Part shown: piece after piece, positions 24,792-33,320 of the stretch
Layout of the letters: each line of letters opens with the position of its first letter
Numbering within the stretch: the first letter of the stretch is position 1
Assembly: GCF_011045165.1 (NCBI RefSeq)
Contig: NZ_JAAKZI010000011.1
Coordinates: 1 to 64,000 of the forward strand
Direction: 5' to 3'
Source of the DNA: Arthrobacter silviterrae
GTDB lineage: Bacteria > Actinomycetota > Actinomycetes > Actinomycetales > Micrococcaceae
Length of the DNA stretch: 64,000 nt
Made by a program: the position numbers and the translations under genes
The notes under the pieces: generated by a model
Databases searched by the model: none
What the model was told of the DNA's origin: nothing
Seen by the model: the letters and a program-made list of their open reading frames with translations, nothing else

Positions 24792-26315
24792 ATGACTGTT
24801 TATGCACAGCCCGGCACCCAGGGTTCACCGATTACGTTCAAGGACCGCTACGAGAACTGGATCGGCGGCGAATGGGTGGCCCCCGTGAAGGGCGAATATT
24901 TCGAGAACATCACCCCCGTCACAGGCCGCGTCTTCTGCGAGGTGGCCCGCGGCACGGCGGAGGACATCGAGCTGGCCCTGGACGCCGCGCACAAGGTGGC
25001 CCCGAGCTGGGGACAAACCTCCGCCACGGAGCGCGCCGCAGTCCTGAACAGGATCGCGGACAGGATCGACGAGAACGTGGAGCTCCTGGCCGTGGCCGAA
25101 ACCTGGGACAACGGCAAGGCTGTCCGTGAAACCCTCAACGCCGACATCCCCCTCGCGGCGGACCACTTCCGCTACTTCGCCTCCGTGGTCCGTGCCCAGG
25201 AGGGCCGCCTGACCCAGCTGGACGACAACACCACGGCCTACCACTACCACGAGCCGCTCGGCGTGGTCGGCCAGATCATCCCCTGGAACTTCCCCATCTT
25301 GATGGCCGTGTGGAAGCTGGCGCCGGCACTCGCGGCGGGAAACGCCGTCGTGCTTAAACCGGCGGAACAGACCCCCGCCTCCATCCTGGTGCTCATGGAA
25401 CTCATCGGCGACCTCCTGCCGGCCGGCGTGGTCAACGTGGTGAACGGCTTCGGCGTGGAGGCCGGCAAGCCGCTGGCCTCCTCCAAGCGCATCCGCAAGA
25501 TCGCTTTCACCGGCGAAACCACCACGGGCCGGCTCATCAGCCAGTACGCGTCCCAGAACCTGATCCCGGTCACGCTGGAGCTTGGCGGCAAGAGCCCCAA
25601 CATCTTCTTCAGCGATGTCGCCGACAAGAACGATTCCTTCTACGACAAGGCACTGGAGGGCTTCACGCTCTACGCCTTCAACCAGGGCGAAGTCTGCACG
25701 TGCCCGTCGCGCGCCCTCGTCCAGGAATCCATTTACGAATCCTTCATGGCCGACGCCGTGGCCCGCACCGAGGCGATCATCCAGGGCAACCCGCTGGACA
25801 CGGACACCCAGATCGGCGCGCAGGCTTCCAACGACCAGCTGGAGAAGATCCTCTCCTACATGGACATTGGCCGGCAGGAGGGGGCCAAGGTCCTCACGGG
25901 CGGCGAGCGCAACATCCTCCCCGGGGACCTGGCCGGCGGCTATTACGTCAAGCCCACCATTTTCGAGGGCACCAACGACATGCGCATCTTCCAGGAGGAG
26001 ATCTTCGGCCCCGTCCTGGCGGTGACGCGCTTTGGCGACTACGCGGACGCCATGCACATCGCCAACGACACCCTCTACGGCCTCGGCGCCGGCGTCTGGT
26101 CCCGCAACGGCAACACGGCCTACCGTGCCGGCCGCGAAATCCAGGCCGGCCGCGTGTGGGTCAACAACTACCACGCCTACCCCGCGGGCGCAGCGTTTGG
26201 CGGGTACAAGTCCTCCGGCATCGGGCGCGAAAACCACGCCATGATGCTGGACCACTACCAGCAGACCAAGAACCTGCTGGTCAGCTACAGCGAAGACAAG
26301 CTCGGCTTCTTCTAA
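24792..26315 (+). CDS. NAD-dependent aldehyde dehydrogenase
   Basis: A 507-residue aldehyde dehydrogenase of the ExaC/AldB group, oxidising acetaldehyde and related aldehydes. Visible elements are [36 protein letters not shown], the general-base [11 protein letters not shown] and a catalytic loop reading [14 protein letters not shown]. The C-terminal [15 protein letters not shown] is typical. The length is standard. The ATG has AAGGAG about ten bases upstream. It lies between its probable GAF regulator and a zinc alcohol dehydrogenase, forming an alcohol-to-acid oxidation module with DUF779 downstream. Confidence 0.95.
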   Translation: MTVYAQPGTQGSPITFKDRYENWIGGEWVAPVKGEYFENITPVTGRVFCEVARGTAEDIELALDAAHKVAPSWGQTSATERAAVLNRIADRIDENVELLAVAETWDNGKAVRETLNADIPLAADHFRYFASVVRAQEGRLTQLDDNTTAYHYHEPLGVVGQIIPWNFPILMAVWKLAPALAAGNAVVLKPAEQTPASILVLMELIGDLLPAGVVNVVNGFGVEAGKPLASSKRIRKIAFTGETTTGRLISQYASQNLIPVTLELGGKSPNIFFSDVADKNDSFYDKALEGFTLYAFNQGEVCTCPSRALVQESIYESFMADAVARTEAIIQGNPLDTDTQIGAQASNDQLEKILSYMDIGRQEGAKVLTGGERNILPGDLAGGYYVKPTIFEGTNDMRIFQEEIFGPVLAVTRFGDYADAMHIANDTLYGLGAGVWSRNGNTAYRAGREIQAGRVWVNNYHAYPAGAAFGGYKSSGIGRENHAMMLDHYQQTKNLLVSYSEDKLGFF

Positions 26316-26352
26316 ACGCGGCAGGCCCAGCGCCCAGACCGCAGGCACGACG

Positions 26353-26377
26353 CCGGGCACCCGCCTTGGGTGCCCGG
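26353..26377 (+). terminator. hairpin after aldehyde dehydrogenase
   Basis: CCGGGCACCC (26353-26362) and GGGTGCCCGG (26368-26377) are perfect 10-bp arms with a 5-base loop, 38 bases after the stop. There is no T-run, so it may be a weak terminator or an mRNA 3'-end stabiliser between the two dehydrogenase genes. Confidence 0.5.
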
Positions 26378-26488
26378 CCCACCCCCGCATGCACGCACGC
26401 CGGACCCTTCCTCACTTTCCGCGGTATTTCGGCGGACCCTCCCTCATCAAAAAAACTGACAGCACAACCTTCACGAAGGAGCATTCCC

Positions 26489-27508
26489 ATGGCAACAATG
26501 CAAGCAGCAGTTGTAAACCATTTCGGCACGGCCCTCAGCGTTGAGGAGTACCCGCTGCCCACCCCCGGCCCCGGCCAGGCCCTGGTCAAGCTCATTTCCA
26601 CCGGTGTCTGCCACACGGACCTCCACGCGGCAGAGGGCGACTGGCCGCTCAAGCCCAGCCCGCCCTTTGTCCCCGGCCACGAAGGCGTGGGCGAAGTGGT
26701 GGCACTTGGCGAGGGCGTCACGTCCTTGGCAGTCGGCGACAGAGTGGGCAACGCCTGGCTCTGGACGGCGTGCGGCGACTGCCAGTACTGCCGCACCGGC
26801 TGGGAAACCCTGTGCGAGGCGCAGGAGTGCGGCGGCTACACCGTGGACGGCTCCTTTGGCGAATACATGCTGGTGGACGCCGACTTTGCCCCGCGCATCC
26901 CGGAGGGCGCAGATCCCGTCGAGGTGGCACCCGTGCTGTGCGCCGGCGTCACCGTTTACAAGGGCCTGAAGATGACGGAAGCCCGCCCTGGCCAGTGGGT
27001 CGCCATCTCCGGAATCGGCGGGCTGGGGCACATCGCCGTCCAGTACGCCGTGGCCCTGGGCCTGCGCGTGGCCGCCGTGGACATTGCCGACGACAAGCTG
27101 GCCCTGGCCCGCAAGCACGGTGCCGAAATCACGGTCAACGCGCTGAATGAGGATCCGGTGGAGGCCATCCAGCGCCAGACCGGAGGCGTCCACGGCGTGC
27201 TGGTCACGGCCGTGCACCCTGCGGCGTTCGGCCAGGCGATCGGCATGACGCGCCGCGGCGGAACCATCGTGTTCAACGGGCTTCCCCCGGGCGACTTCCC
27301 TGCTCCCATTTTTGATGTGGTGCTCAAGGGCCTGACCATCAGGGGCTCAATCGTGGGCACCCGGCAAGACATGAAGGAGGCCCTGGACTTTTACGCCCGC
27401 GGTCTGATCCACCCCACGGTGACCACCCGCAGCCTCCACGAGATCAACGACGTGCTGGACGAGATGCGGGCGGGCAAAATCGACGGCCGCGTGGTGATCA
27501 AGTACTGA
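26489..27508 (+). CDS. adhP: zinc-dependent alcohol dehydrogenase
   Basis: A 339-residue medium-chain dehydrogenase of the AdhP type. Catalytic zinc ligands are in GVCHTDLH and PGHEGVGEV; the four structural-zinc cysteines are in CGDCQYCRTGWETLC. The Rossmann motif GIGGLGHIAVQYA lies near residue 172. The ATG at 26489 follows GAAGGAG by eight bases. It converts primary alcohols such as ethanol to aldehydes that the preceding dehydrogenase oxidises further. The intergenic gap of 173 bases holds a hairpin, so separate control of the two genes is possible. Confidence 0.95.
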   Translation: MATMQAAVVNHFGTALSVEEYPLPTPGPGQALVKLISTGVCHTDLHAAEGDWPLKPSPPFVPGHEGVGEVVALGEGVTSLAVGDRVGNAWLWTACGDCQYCRTGWETLCEAQECGGYTVDGSFGEYMLVDADFAPRIPEGADPVEVAPVLCAGVTVYKGLKMTEARPGQWVAISGIGGLGHIAVQYAVALGLRVAAVDIADDKLALARKHGAEITVNALNEDPVEAIQRQTGGVHGVLVTAVHPAAFGQAIGMTRRGGTIVFNGLPPGDFPAPIFDVVLKGLTIRGSIVGTRQDMKEALDFYARGLIHPTVTTRSLHEINDVLDEMRAGKIDGRVVIKY

Positions 27509-27646
27509 GACACACCAACAGCCCGGGATGCCGACTCGGACATATGAGGCCAATATATCGGGATCCCCAGTCCGTTTCGGCATCCGCGTGGGAGAACTGT
27601 CGGCTCAACCACCGCATGACAATCCCAAGCGACAAGGAGCAGTTCA

Positions 27647-28063
27647 ATGGCAAACCCCACGGAAGTCCTGGATTCAGCAGCCACCATTCCGGGCGAAACA
27701 TTGTCCCGCGTGGCCTTGAGCCCGCAGGCCGTTGCCCTGCTGCAAAAACTGTGGGGCCGGCACGGGGCGCTGATGTTCCACCAGTCGGGCGGCTGCTGCG
27801 ACGGCTCGTCACCCATGTGCTATCCGCAGGGGGAGTTCATCACCGCCGAGGCGGACGTGCTGCTGGGATTGTTTGACCTCCCCGGCTGCGGCCCCTTGGA
27901 GTTCTGGATGTCACGGGAGCAGTTCAACTACTGGTCACACACGCACCTGACCGTTGACGTGGTCCAGGGACGCGGCAGCGGATTTTCCGTCGAGGCCCCG
28001 GAGGGCGTGCGCTTCCTGATCCGCTCCCGGCTGGTGGAGGGCTTCAGGCCCGTCGGCGGCTGA
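27647..28063 (+). CDS. DUF779 protein
   Basis: A 138-residue DUF779 protein. It is recognised by QSGGCCDGSSPMCYPQGEF, which holds three closely spaced Cys residues, and by LFDLPGCGPLEFWMSREQFN with a fourth. Members are almost always next to aldehyde dehydrogenase genes, as here, and the Cys cluster suggests metal or iron-sulfur binding. The exact function is unknown. The ATG has AAGGAG about ten bases upstream. Confidence 0.9.
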   Translation: MANPTEVLDSAATIPGETLSRVALSPQAVALLQKLWGRHGALMFHQSGGCCDGSSPMCYPQGEFITAEADVLLGLFDLPGCGPLEFWMSREQFNYWSHTHLTVDVVQGRGSGFSVEAPEGVRFLIRSRLVEGFRPVGG

Positions 28064-28092
28064 GTCGGGGACCGCTGTGGTCCAGGAGAACA

Positions 28093-28329
28093 TCAGCCAG
28101 CCACCCGGGGCCGGGAGATGGACAGGACCAGGAGGCGCCCGCCGTCGTGCTTGTACACAATCCGGTAGCCTTCCCCGCGGACCCGGAGCAGCTCGGGGCG
28201 GCCAGGCAGCGGGAGGGCAAGCAGGGGGCGGGTGGACTGGGACATCAGCTTCAGCACCAGTTGGACCACGGGACGCGCGGAGCCGTCCAGGGCCGCAAGC
28301 TGGGCGCCCGCCACCGGCACCAGCTCCAC
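28093..28329 (-). CDS. RelE/ParE-like toxin, possibly decayed
   Basis: A 78-residue product from GTG 28329. It has the RelE/ParE shape: VELVPVAGAQLAALDGSARP, a helical middle, then GRPELLRVRGEGYRIVYKHD followed by a strand (GRLLVLSI). The family normally ends with a GHRRxVY-type tail, which is replaced here by SRPRVAG, so the catalytic C-terminus may be lost. The frame is open further upstream but without a convincing start, and the antitoxin frame overlaps it by 79 bases, which is unusual. It may be inactive. Confidence 0.55.
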   Translation of the reverse strand: MELVPVAGAQLAALDGSARPVVQLVLKLMSQSTRPLLALPLPGRPELLRVRGEGYRIVYKHDGGRLLVLSISRPRVAG

Positions 28330-28616
28330 AGGGATCCCAACCGCCGCACAAAAGGGATCCCAGCCCCGACACCCCCGCCGCCCTGCCAGGCCACGGCGTC
28401 CGAGGTGTCCGCAAGGGCGGCATCGGCGGCGGCCAGGTCCTCAACCGCCTCCAGTGCCTCCAAGGCCCGCTTGGCGAGCTGGGGATCCATCAGCACCGCC
28501 ACGTTGCGCCCGTAACTGGTGATGGTGACGGGCGCGTTGTGGGCTGCCCCGAGCACCTCGCCCCAGTTGTTGCGGGCGTCGTTGGAGGAAACGCCATGAG
28601 TGATCCGGCCGTCCAT
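28251..28616 (-). CDS. Phd/YefM-type antitoxin with aberrant C-terminus
   Basis: The first 75 or so residues look like a Phd/YefM antitoxin: THGVSSNDARNNWGEVLGAA (DNA-binding), VTITSYGRNVAVLMDPQLAK, then an acidic helix that would cover the toxin. After about residue 78 the frame continues into Gly-rich then Trp/Arg-rich sequence (GIPFVRRLGSLWSWCRWRAP) that overlaps the toxin gene and does not look like protein. A small deletion or insertion near 28370-28385 that removed the normal stop would explain both this tail and the poor toxin start. Confidence 0.55.
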   Translation of the reverse strand: MDGRITHGVSSNDARNNWGEVLGAAHNAPVTITSYGRNVAVLMDPQLAKRALEALEAVEDLAAADAALADTSDAVAWQGGGGVGAGIPFVRRLGSLWSWCRWRAPSLRPWTAPRVPWSNWC

Positions 28617-28705
28617 GCTTCAAGCATATTCACTGCCACGCCGCCGGGAGCCCCCTGTCCAACCACGGGGCGGCAAACTGTGGACAACCCCCGCCGCGGG
28701 AACCG

Positions 28706-29257
28706 TCAGCCCACAGCGGGATCGTCGATGATTCCCTGGACCAGCGCACCGTATTGCTGGATGAGTTCCTCGTCCGCCATCTCGTCCGGTCCCAGCAGCC
28801 CAAGGATGCGCATCCCGGCGCCGAGCCCCATGACCACGCACACCACCAGCTGGGATTTCTTCCGCGACGGCGATTCGTCGCCAATCTGCCCGGCAATCCA
28901 CGCGACGTACCGCTCGCGCAGCTCCCCGCGCGCCGCGTCCCTGTCCGGGGCGTCCTGCACCAGCAGCGCCACCATGGACCACGGCTCCGAGTCGCCGCTT
29001 TGCCGCCGCCGCAGGATTCGCCGGACCAGGGCAAAACCGATCGGCTCATCCTGCTCCAGCAGCACGTCGGCGCTGGGCACGTCGGGGGCCGCAGCCGCGT
29101 AAAGCTTGGCCTTGCTGCCCATGACCTTCATGACCATGGCCGGTGAATAACCGGCCAGCACGGCCACGTCCTTGACCGTCACGGCCGTGTAGCCGCGCTC
29201 GCCAAAAAGCTGGCGGGCCGCCTCAATGACCGCGTCACGGGTGCTGGTGCGGCCCAT
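28706..29257 (-). CDS. TetR-family regulator of the MFS exporter
   Basis: A 183-residue regulator with N-terminal HTH (TAVTVKDVAVLAGYSPAMVM) and a TetR_C-like helical domain. Its ATG overlaps the stop of the upstream exporter gene (TGATG), so the two are translated together. Two copies of a GTGAAC palindrome lie at the exporter start, which is the probable binding site for this protein. A drug-responsive efflux operon is the likely role. Confidence 0.88.
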   Translation of the reverse strand: MGRTSTRDAVIEAARQLFGERGYTAVTVKDVAVLAGYSPAMVMKVMGSKAKLYAAAAPDVPSADVLLEQDEPIGFALVRRILRRRQSGDSEPWSMVALLVQDAPDRDAARGELRERYVAWIAGQIGDESPSRKKSQLVVCVVMGLGAGMRILGLLGPDEMADEELIQQYGALVQGIIDDPAVG

Positions 29258-31494
29258 CAGGCATGCACCTGGGCGGCGCCGGCAAGTTCAAGGTCGACGA
29301 CGGCGGTTCGCGCCGCCAGCACCACCTGCACCGATTCGCTGTTCAGCCCCGCCGGGTCCAGGGCCGTGAGGATGTAGCGCCCGGCCGGCGGCAGCGGCAC
29401 CTCGTACCGGCCGGACTGGTCGCTGAAGGTGGAAATGACAAATTCTCCGGTTGTCTTTGTCAAGGTGACAAGGGCGCCGTCCAGGGTGCGGCCGCCGTCG
29501 TCAATCCTGCCGGAGAGGGTGAGCCGCAGGACCAGCCGCAGGTCCTGGGTGCTGGAGGAATTGGAAAAGTTCAGCACCTGGGAGCTCGGCGCCCACCCGT
29601 CGGCGCTGGAAATGATGAGGTAGCTGCCCGATTCCGGCAGGACCAGCGAGTACCGGCCGTAGTTGTCGGCACGGCTCCAGTCCGCCGGTTCGCCGGTGGT
29701 GTGGAGGGCATTGACCACGGCCTGGCGGATGGGCTTGCCGCTGTCGCCCACCACCGAGCCACTGACCACAATCTCGTCCTTGGTGTCCGCCGGCGCCCGG
29801 TCCGCGGCATGCTCGGACGCGGTGAGCCGGCTCGCTGTGAGCCGGTTCGCGGTGACGAGAGGCAGGGCGCCCGTCCGGGAGTCGGCGTCGTGCACTCCGC
29901 TGCTGGCACCGCCCGAAAGGCCCGGGGCGGCCAGCACCCGCGGGATGAAAACGCTGACGCCGATGGACAGCAGCGCCGCAATGGCCGCGTACCAGAACAC
30001 TTCCTTGAAGGCGTCCTCCGTGGGCAGCGCGAGGGGGCCGACATGGACCACGGCCGAGGTCAGCACGGCACCGACGACGGCGGACATCGTGGAGGTGCCC
30101 ACGGCGCGCAGCAGCGAGTTGAGCCCGTTGGCGGACGCGGTTTCCGTGATCGGCACGGAGCGCATGATCAGGGTGGGCATCGCGGCGTAAGCAATGGCCG
30201 TGCCCATGCTGACCACCGTGGCGCCCAGGATCACCATCCAGACCTCTCCCGTGAGGAAGACGCGCGCCACGTAGGAGACGGCTAGCACCAGCGAGCCGGC
30301 AATGAGCGTGATCTTTGCCCCATACCGCTTGGTGATGGCCGCCGAAACCGGAGCCAGCGCCACCATGGCCAGGCCGGAAGGGATCATGCACAGCCCGGCC
30401 ACCACCACGCTGAGCCCAAAGCCGTAGCCGCCCACGCTGGGAAGCTGCAGCTGCTGGGTCGTGCTGAGCATGTTCGCGTACATGGAAAAGCCCACCAGAA
30501 TGGAGGCAATGTTGGTCAACAGCACCGGCTTCCTCGCCGAGGTCCGCAGGTCCACCATGGGCTGGCTGACACGCAGCTCCCAGGGGAACCAGACTGCCAG
30601 GAACACCACTGTGCCGATGAAGAGCAGGATCACCGGCTCGCTGGTCCAGCCCCATTCCCCGCCCTTGGATATGGCGAGCAGCAGCGACGTCAGTGCCGCG
30701 GACAGCAGGACCGCGCCGACGCCGTCGAACTTGCCCTTGGTGCGCACGGCGGATTCGGGCACAATCGCCAGCACCGCGATGATGAGCAGCACGCCAATTG
30801 CGGCGGAGATCCAGAAGATGGCCTGCCAGCCCAGGGACTCGTAGATCAGGCCGGAGAGCGGCAGGCCCAGCGCGCTGCCGATGCCGAGGGTTGCGCTCAT
30901 CAGGGCGACGGCGGAGACCACCTTTTCGCGGGGCAGCTCATCGCGCATGATGCTGATGCCGACGGGGATGAGGGACGCCGCGAGCCCCTGGAAGCCGCGG
31001 CCAATCAGCAGCATGAGGAAGGTGCCGCCCACCGCTGCGATGACGGAGCCGATGACCATGGTGACCATCGCCACCACCATCATGCGCCGCTTGCCGAACA
31101 TGTCCGCCATGCGGGAGACGATGGGGGTGGCGACCGCGCTGGTCAGCAGCGTTACGGTCACCAGCCAGGCGGCGTTGTCGGCCGAAGTGTTGAGGATCTT
31201 GGGAAAGTCGGGCAGCAGCGGGACCACCATGGTCTGCTGCAGAGCCACCACGGTCCCGGCCAGGCACAGGATGGTGACCACCAGCGAAGTGCGCTTGGGG
31301 GCGGCCTTCCCTGACTCGGGCAGCTGGGCGGCGTTGGACTTTTTCGAGCTTCCGGAGCTTCCGGAGTTTCCGGAGTTTCTGGAGCCCTTCGGGGCCTTGG
31401 GGGCAACTGCTGAGGCCAAATGCGAGGGCAAGTGCTTCCTTTGCTCGGGGTGCGGCCGGGTGGGCGGCCCAAAAAGCGGTGAACGGTCATTCAC
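29257..31494 (-). CDS. 14-TM MFS drug exporter with C-terminal Ig-like domains
   Basis: A 745-residue protein in three parts. Residues 1-70 are a Ser/Asn/Gly-rich cytoplasmic tail. About 70-545 is a DHA2-type (14-segment) major facilitator: VVPLLPDFPKILNTSADNAA, MADMFGKRRMMVV and GRGFQGLAASLIPVGISIMR. Residues 580-745 hold two carboxypeptidase-regulatory-like beta domains (VSGSVVGDSGKPIRQAVVNA and LSGRIDDGGRTLDGALVTLT with GRYEVPLPPAGRYILTALDP). An exporter with such a tail is unusual outside actinobacteria; the tail may sense or hold ligand near the membrane. The start is GTG at 31494. The TetR gene follows with overlap. Confidence 0.9.
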   Translation of the reverse strand: MNDRSPLFGPPTRPHPEQRKHLPSHLASAVAPKAPKGSRNSGNSGSSGSSKKSNAAQLPESGKAAPKRTSLVVTILCLAGTVVALQQTMVVPLLPDFPKILNTSADNAAWLVTVTLLTSAVATPIVSRMADMFGKRRMMVVAMVTMVIGSVIAAVGGTFLMLLIGRGFQGLAASLIPVGISIMRDELPREKVVSAVALMSATLGIGSALGLPLSGLIYESLGWQAIFWISAAIGVLLIIAVLAIVPESAVRTKGKFDGVGAVLLSAALTSLLLAISKGGEWGWTSEPVILLFIGTVVFLAVWFPWELRVSQPMVDLRTSARKPVLLTNIASILVGFSMYANMLSTTQQLQLPSVGGYGFGLSVVVAGLCMIPSGLAMVALAPVSAAITKRYGAKITLIAGSLVLAVSYVARVFLTGEVWMVILGATVVSMGTAIAYAAMPTLIMRSVPITETASANGLNSLLRAVGTSTMSAVVGAVLTSAVVHVGPLALPTEDAFKEVFWYAAIAALLSIGVSVFIPRVLAAPGLSGGASSGVHDADSRTGALPLVTANRLTASRLTASEHAADRAPADTKDEIVVSGSVVGDSGKPIRQAVVNALHTTGEPADWSRADNYGRYSLVLPESGSYLIISSADGWAPSSQVLNFSNSSSTQDLRLVLRLTLSGRIDDGGRTLDGALVTLTKTTGEFVISTFSDQSGRYEVPLPPAGRYILTALDPAGLNSESVQVVLAARTAVVDLELAGAAQVHA

Positions 31495-31517
31495 CCTTTA
31501 AGTGAACCATCGTTCAC
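31479..31517. promoter_or_regulatory. twin TetR operators at exporter start
   Basis: GTGAAC-GGTC-ATTCAC (31479-31494) and GTGAAC-CATC-GTTCAC (31502-31517) are two copies of the same palindrome with centres 23 bp apart. The first covers the exporter GTG start, the second lies just upstream. Paired sites of this kind suit cooperative binding of two TetR dimers, most simply the TetR encoded at the end of the operon. Confidence 0.65.
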
Positions 31518-31574
31518 CCATCTGCGTCAACGTGAAAACGCGTGATGACGCGCACTGCCGTCTACGCTGGATCC

Positions 31575-32210
31575 ATGACCCCTTCCCTCATCCTGGCCTC
31601 CGCCTCCCCCGCCCGCACCAAGCTGCTCACCGACGCCGGAATTGCCCACCGAGTCCTGGTGTCCGACGTCGACGAAGACGCCGCAACCGCCGCGGCCGGG
31701 CAGCCCTCCCCGGCGGAAACCGCACTGCTGCTGGCCCGGGCGAAGGCCGAATCCGTGGCCGCTTTGGGGGCGGGCTTGGGAGCTGGCGGCTCGGGAGCAG
31801 ACGGAGCTGGCGGCTTGGTACTGGGCTGCGATTCGGTCTTTGAACTGGCAGGGGTACCGTACGGCAAGCCGTGGGAGCCGGAGGTGGCACGGGCCAGATG
31901 GCGGCAGATGCGGGGCCAGTCAGGCATTTTGCACACTGGCCACTGGCTCGTTTCCGCTTCAGGCGCCTCAGTCGGGGCGGTTACCAGCGCCGTCGTCCAC
32001 TTTGAGGATGTGACGGACGCGGAGATCGATGCATATGTTGCCACGGGCGAGCCCCTGCAGGTTGCCGGCGCCTTCACCATTGACGGTTTGGCGGGCGCCT
32101 TCATTTCGGGCATTGAGGGCGACCCTCACACCGTGGTGGGCCTGTCCATTTCCACGCTGCGCCGCCTTTTGGCCCAGGCTGGTGTGGTCATCACGGACTT
32201 GTGGGAATAG
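31575..32210 (+). CDS. maf: Maf-like nucleotide pyrophosphatase
   Basis: A 211-residue Maf/YhdE/YceF family nucleoside triphosphate pyrophosphatase, thought to remove non-canonical nucleotides. Typical elements are the opening LILASASPARTKLLTDAGI, LVLGCDSVFELAGVPYGKPW, TGHWLVSASGA, YVATGEPLQVAGAFTIDGLA and IEGDPHTVVGLSISTLRRLL. A short Gly/Ala-rich expansion (ALGAGLGAGGSGADGAGG) precedes the GCDSV motif. The ATG follows TACGCT by six bases, so a leaderless mRNA is likely. Confidence 0.93.
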   Translation: MTPSLILASASPARTKLLTDAGIAHRVLVSDVDEDAATAAAGQPSPAETALLLARAKAESVAALGAGLGAGGSGADGAGGLVLGCDSVFELAGVPYGKPWEPEVARARWRQMRGQSGILHTGHWLVSASGASVGAVTSAVVHFEDVTDAEIDAYVATGEPLQVAGAFTIDGLAGAFISGIEGDPHTVVGLSISTLRRLLAQAGVVITDLWE

Positions 32211-32326
32211 CACCATGAAGTGGAGCCTGGCCGGCCCCCAATAGTGCGCCACTTCTCAAGTGGAGCACCGCCGGGGCCGCATGGGGCTCAGGCTCAATTT
32301 TGGTCAAGCGCCGAAGCCACAGTAAT

Positions 32327-33016
32327 TTAGGCCAGCGAGGCAGCCACGGCGGCCTCGGCGTGCAGCCGGGTGGTCGCGAATAGTGGCAAGGCGGAGTCGG
32401 CCTCACCAACTAGCAACTCAATCTCCGTGCACCCCAGGATGACCCCCTGCGCACCGCGCGCCCCGAGTTCCCCGATGATGCGGCGGTATTCGGCACGGGA
32501 CTCCTCGCGGACCTCCCCGAGCACCAGTTCTTCATAGATGACGCGATTGACTATTACACGGTCTTCAGGGGACGGGATGACGACCCGGAGACCATGGGAC
32601 TGGAGACGCTTAACGTAGAAGTCTTCCTCCATGGTGAAGCGCGTGCCGAGCAGGCCCACGGAGCTGATTCCCGCTTTGGCCACGGCATCAGCCGTGACGT
32701 CGGCCAGGTGCAGGAAGGGAACAGTGGTGGCGGCCTCTATTGCATCGGCCACCTTGTGCATGGTGTTGGTGCACAGCACAATGAGATCTGCACCGGAGGC
32801 CTGGAGAAGACGGCCCTCATTGGCCAGCAGTTCTGCCGCTTTTCCCCATTCACCGGCCATTTGCAGCTGTTCAATTTCGTCAAAGTCCACCGATGCCAGC
32901 ACGCAGCGGGCGGAGTGGAATCCGCCCAAGTGTTCCTTGGTCAGTTCATTGATGAGGCGATAGTAAAGTGCCGAGCTTTCCCAGCTCATCCCGCCGATCA
33001 AGCCAATCTTTTTCAT
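32327..33016 (-). CDS. aspartate/glutamate racemase family protein
   Basis: A 229-residue amino-acid racemase. It begins KKIGLIGGMSWESSALYYRL, the standard opening of the YgeA-type aspartate/glutamate racemases. The two catalytic cysteines lie in VLCTNTMHK and ILGCTEIELL. Isomerisation of Asp, Glu or a related amino acid is expected; specificity cannot be read. The ATG at 33016 gives the conventional N-terminus; an in-frame GTG at 33067 would add 17 basic residues. Confidence 0.92.
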   Translation of the reverse strand: MKKIGLIGGMSWESSALYYRLINELTKEHLGGFHSARCVLASVDFDEIEQLQMAGEWGKAAELLANEGRLLQASGADLIVLCTNTMHKVADAIEAATTVPFLHLADVTADAVAKAGISSVGLLGTRFTMEEDFYVKRLQSHGLRVVIPSPEDRVIVNRVIYEELVLGEVREESRAEYRRIIGELGARGAQGVILGCTEIELLVGEADSALPLFATTRLHAEAAVAASLA

Positions 33017-33079
33017 CCGCCCTCTCCCAACTGCCCTGGATTTCACCTTACGGCACACACAATCCACTACGCCTCCACG

Positions 33080-33216
33080 GCAATTTGTTCGCCACCTTTC
33101 ATCAGCTGTCGCACCTGGAGAATGCCGGATTTGTCAACGTCAGCAAGCCGTTCGTGGTCAAGTTTCCCCGCACTTCCGCCAAGCTCACGCCGGCAGGCCA
33201 CGCGGCAAAATTGTAG
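33080..33216 (+). pseudogene. remnant of a winged-helix regulator
   Basis: In one frame the DNA encodes NLFATFHQLSHLENAGFVNV then KPFVVKFPRTSAKLTPAGHA before a stop at 33216. This closely resembles the wing region of small winged-helix regulators, in which a recognition helix is followed by LEEAGYV-like text and KPRT..RLTPAGRAA. The part before it (first helices and start) is missing and the recognition helix is altered. No start codon with a ribosome site is present. A decayed fragment is the simplest explanation. Confidence 0.45.
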
Positions 33217-33320
33217 GAAGTCCACAAAAACGCCCGGCCTCACACGCGGAACCACCATGATGTGTGGGCGAAACCCTCCCAAGGGCGCTAGGCTCATGCG
33301 AAGAATAGAAGGAGTCCCGC

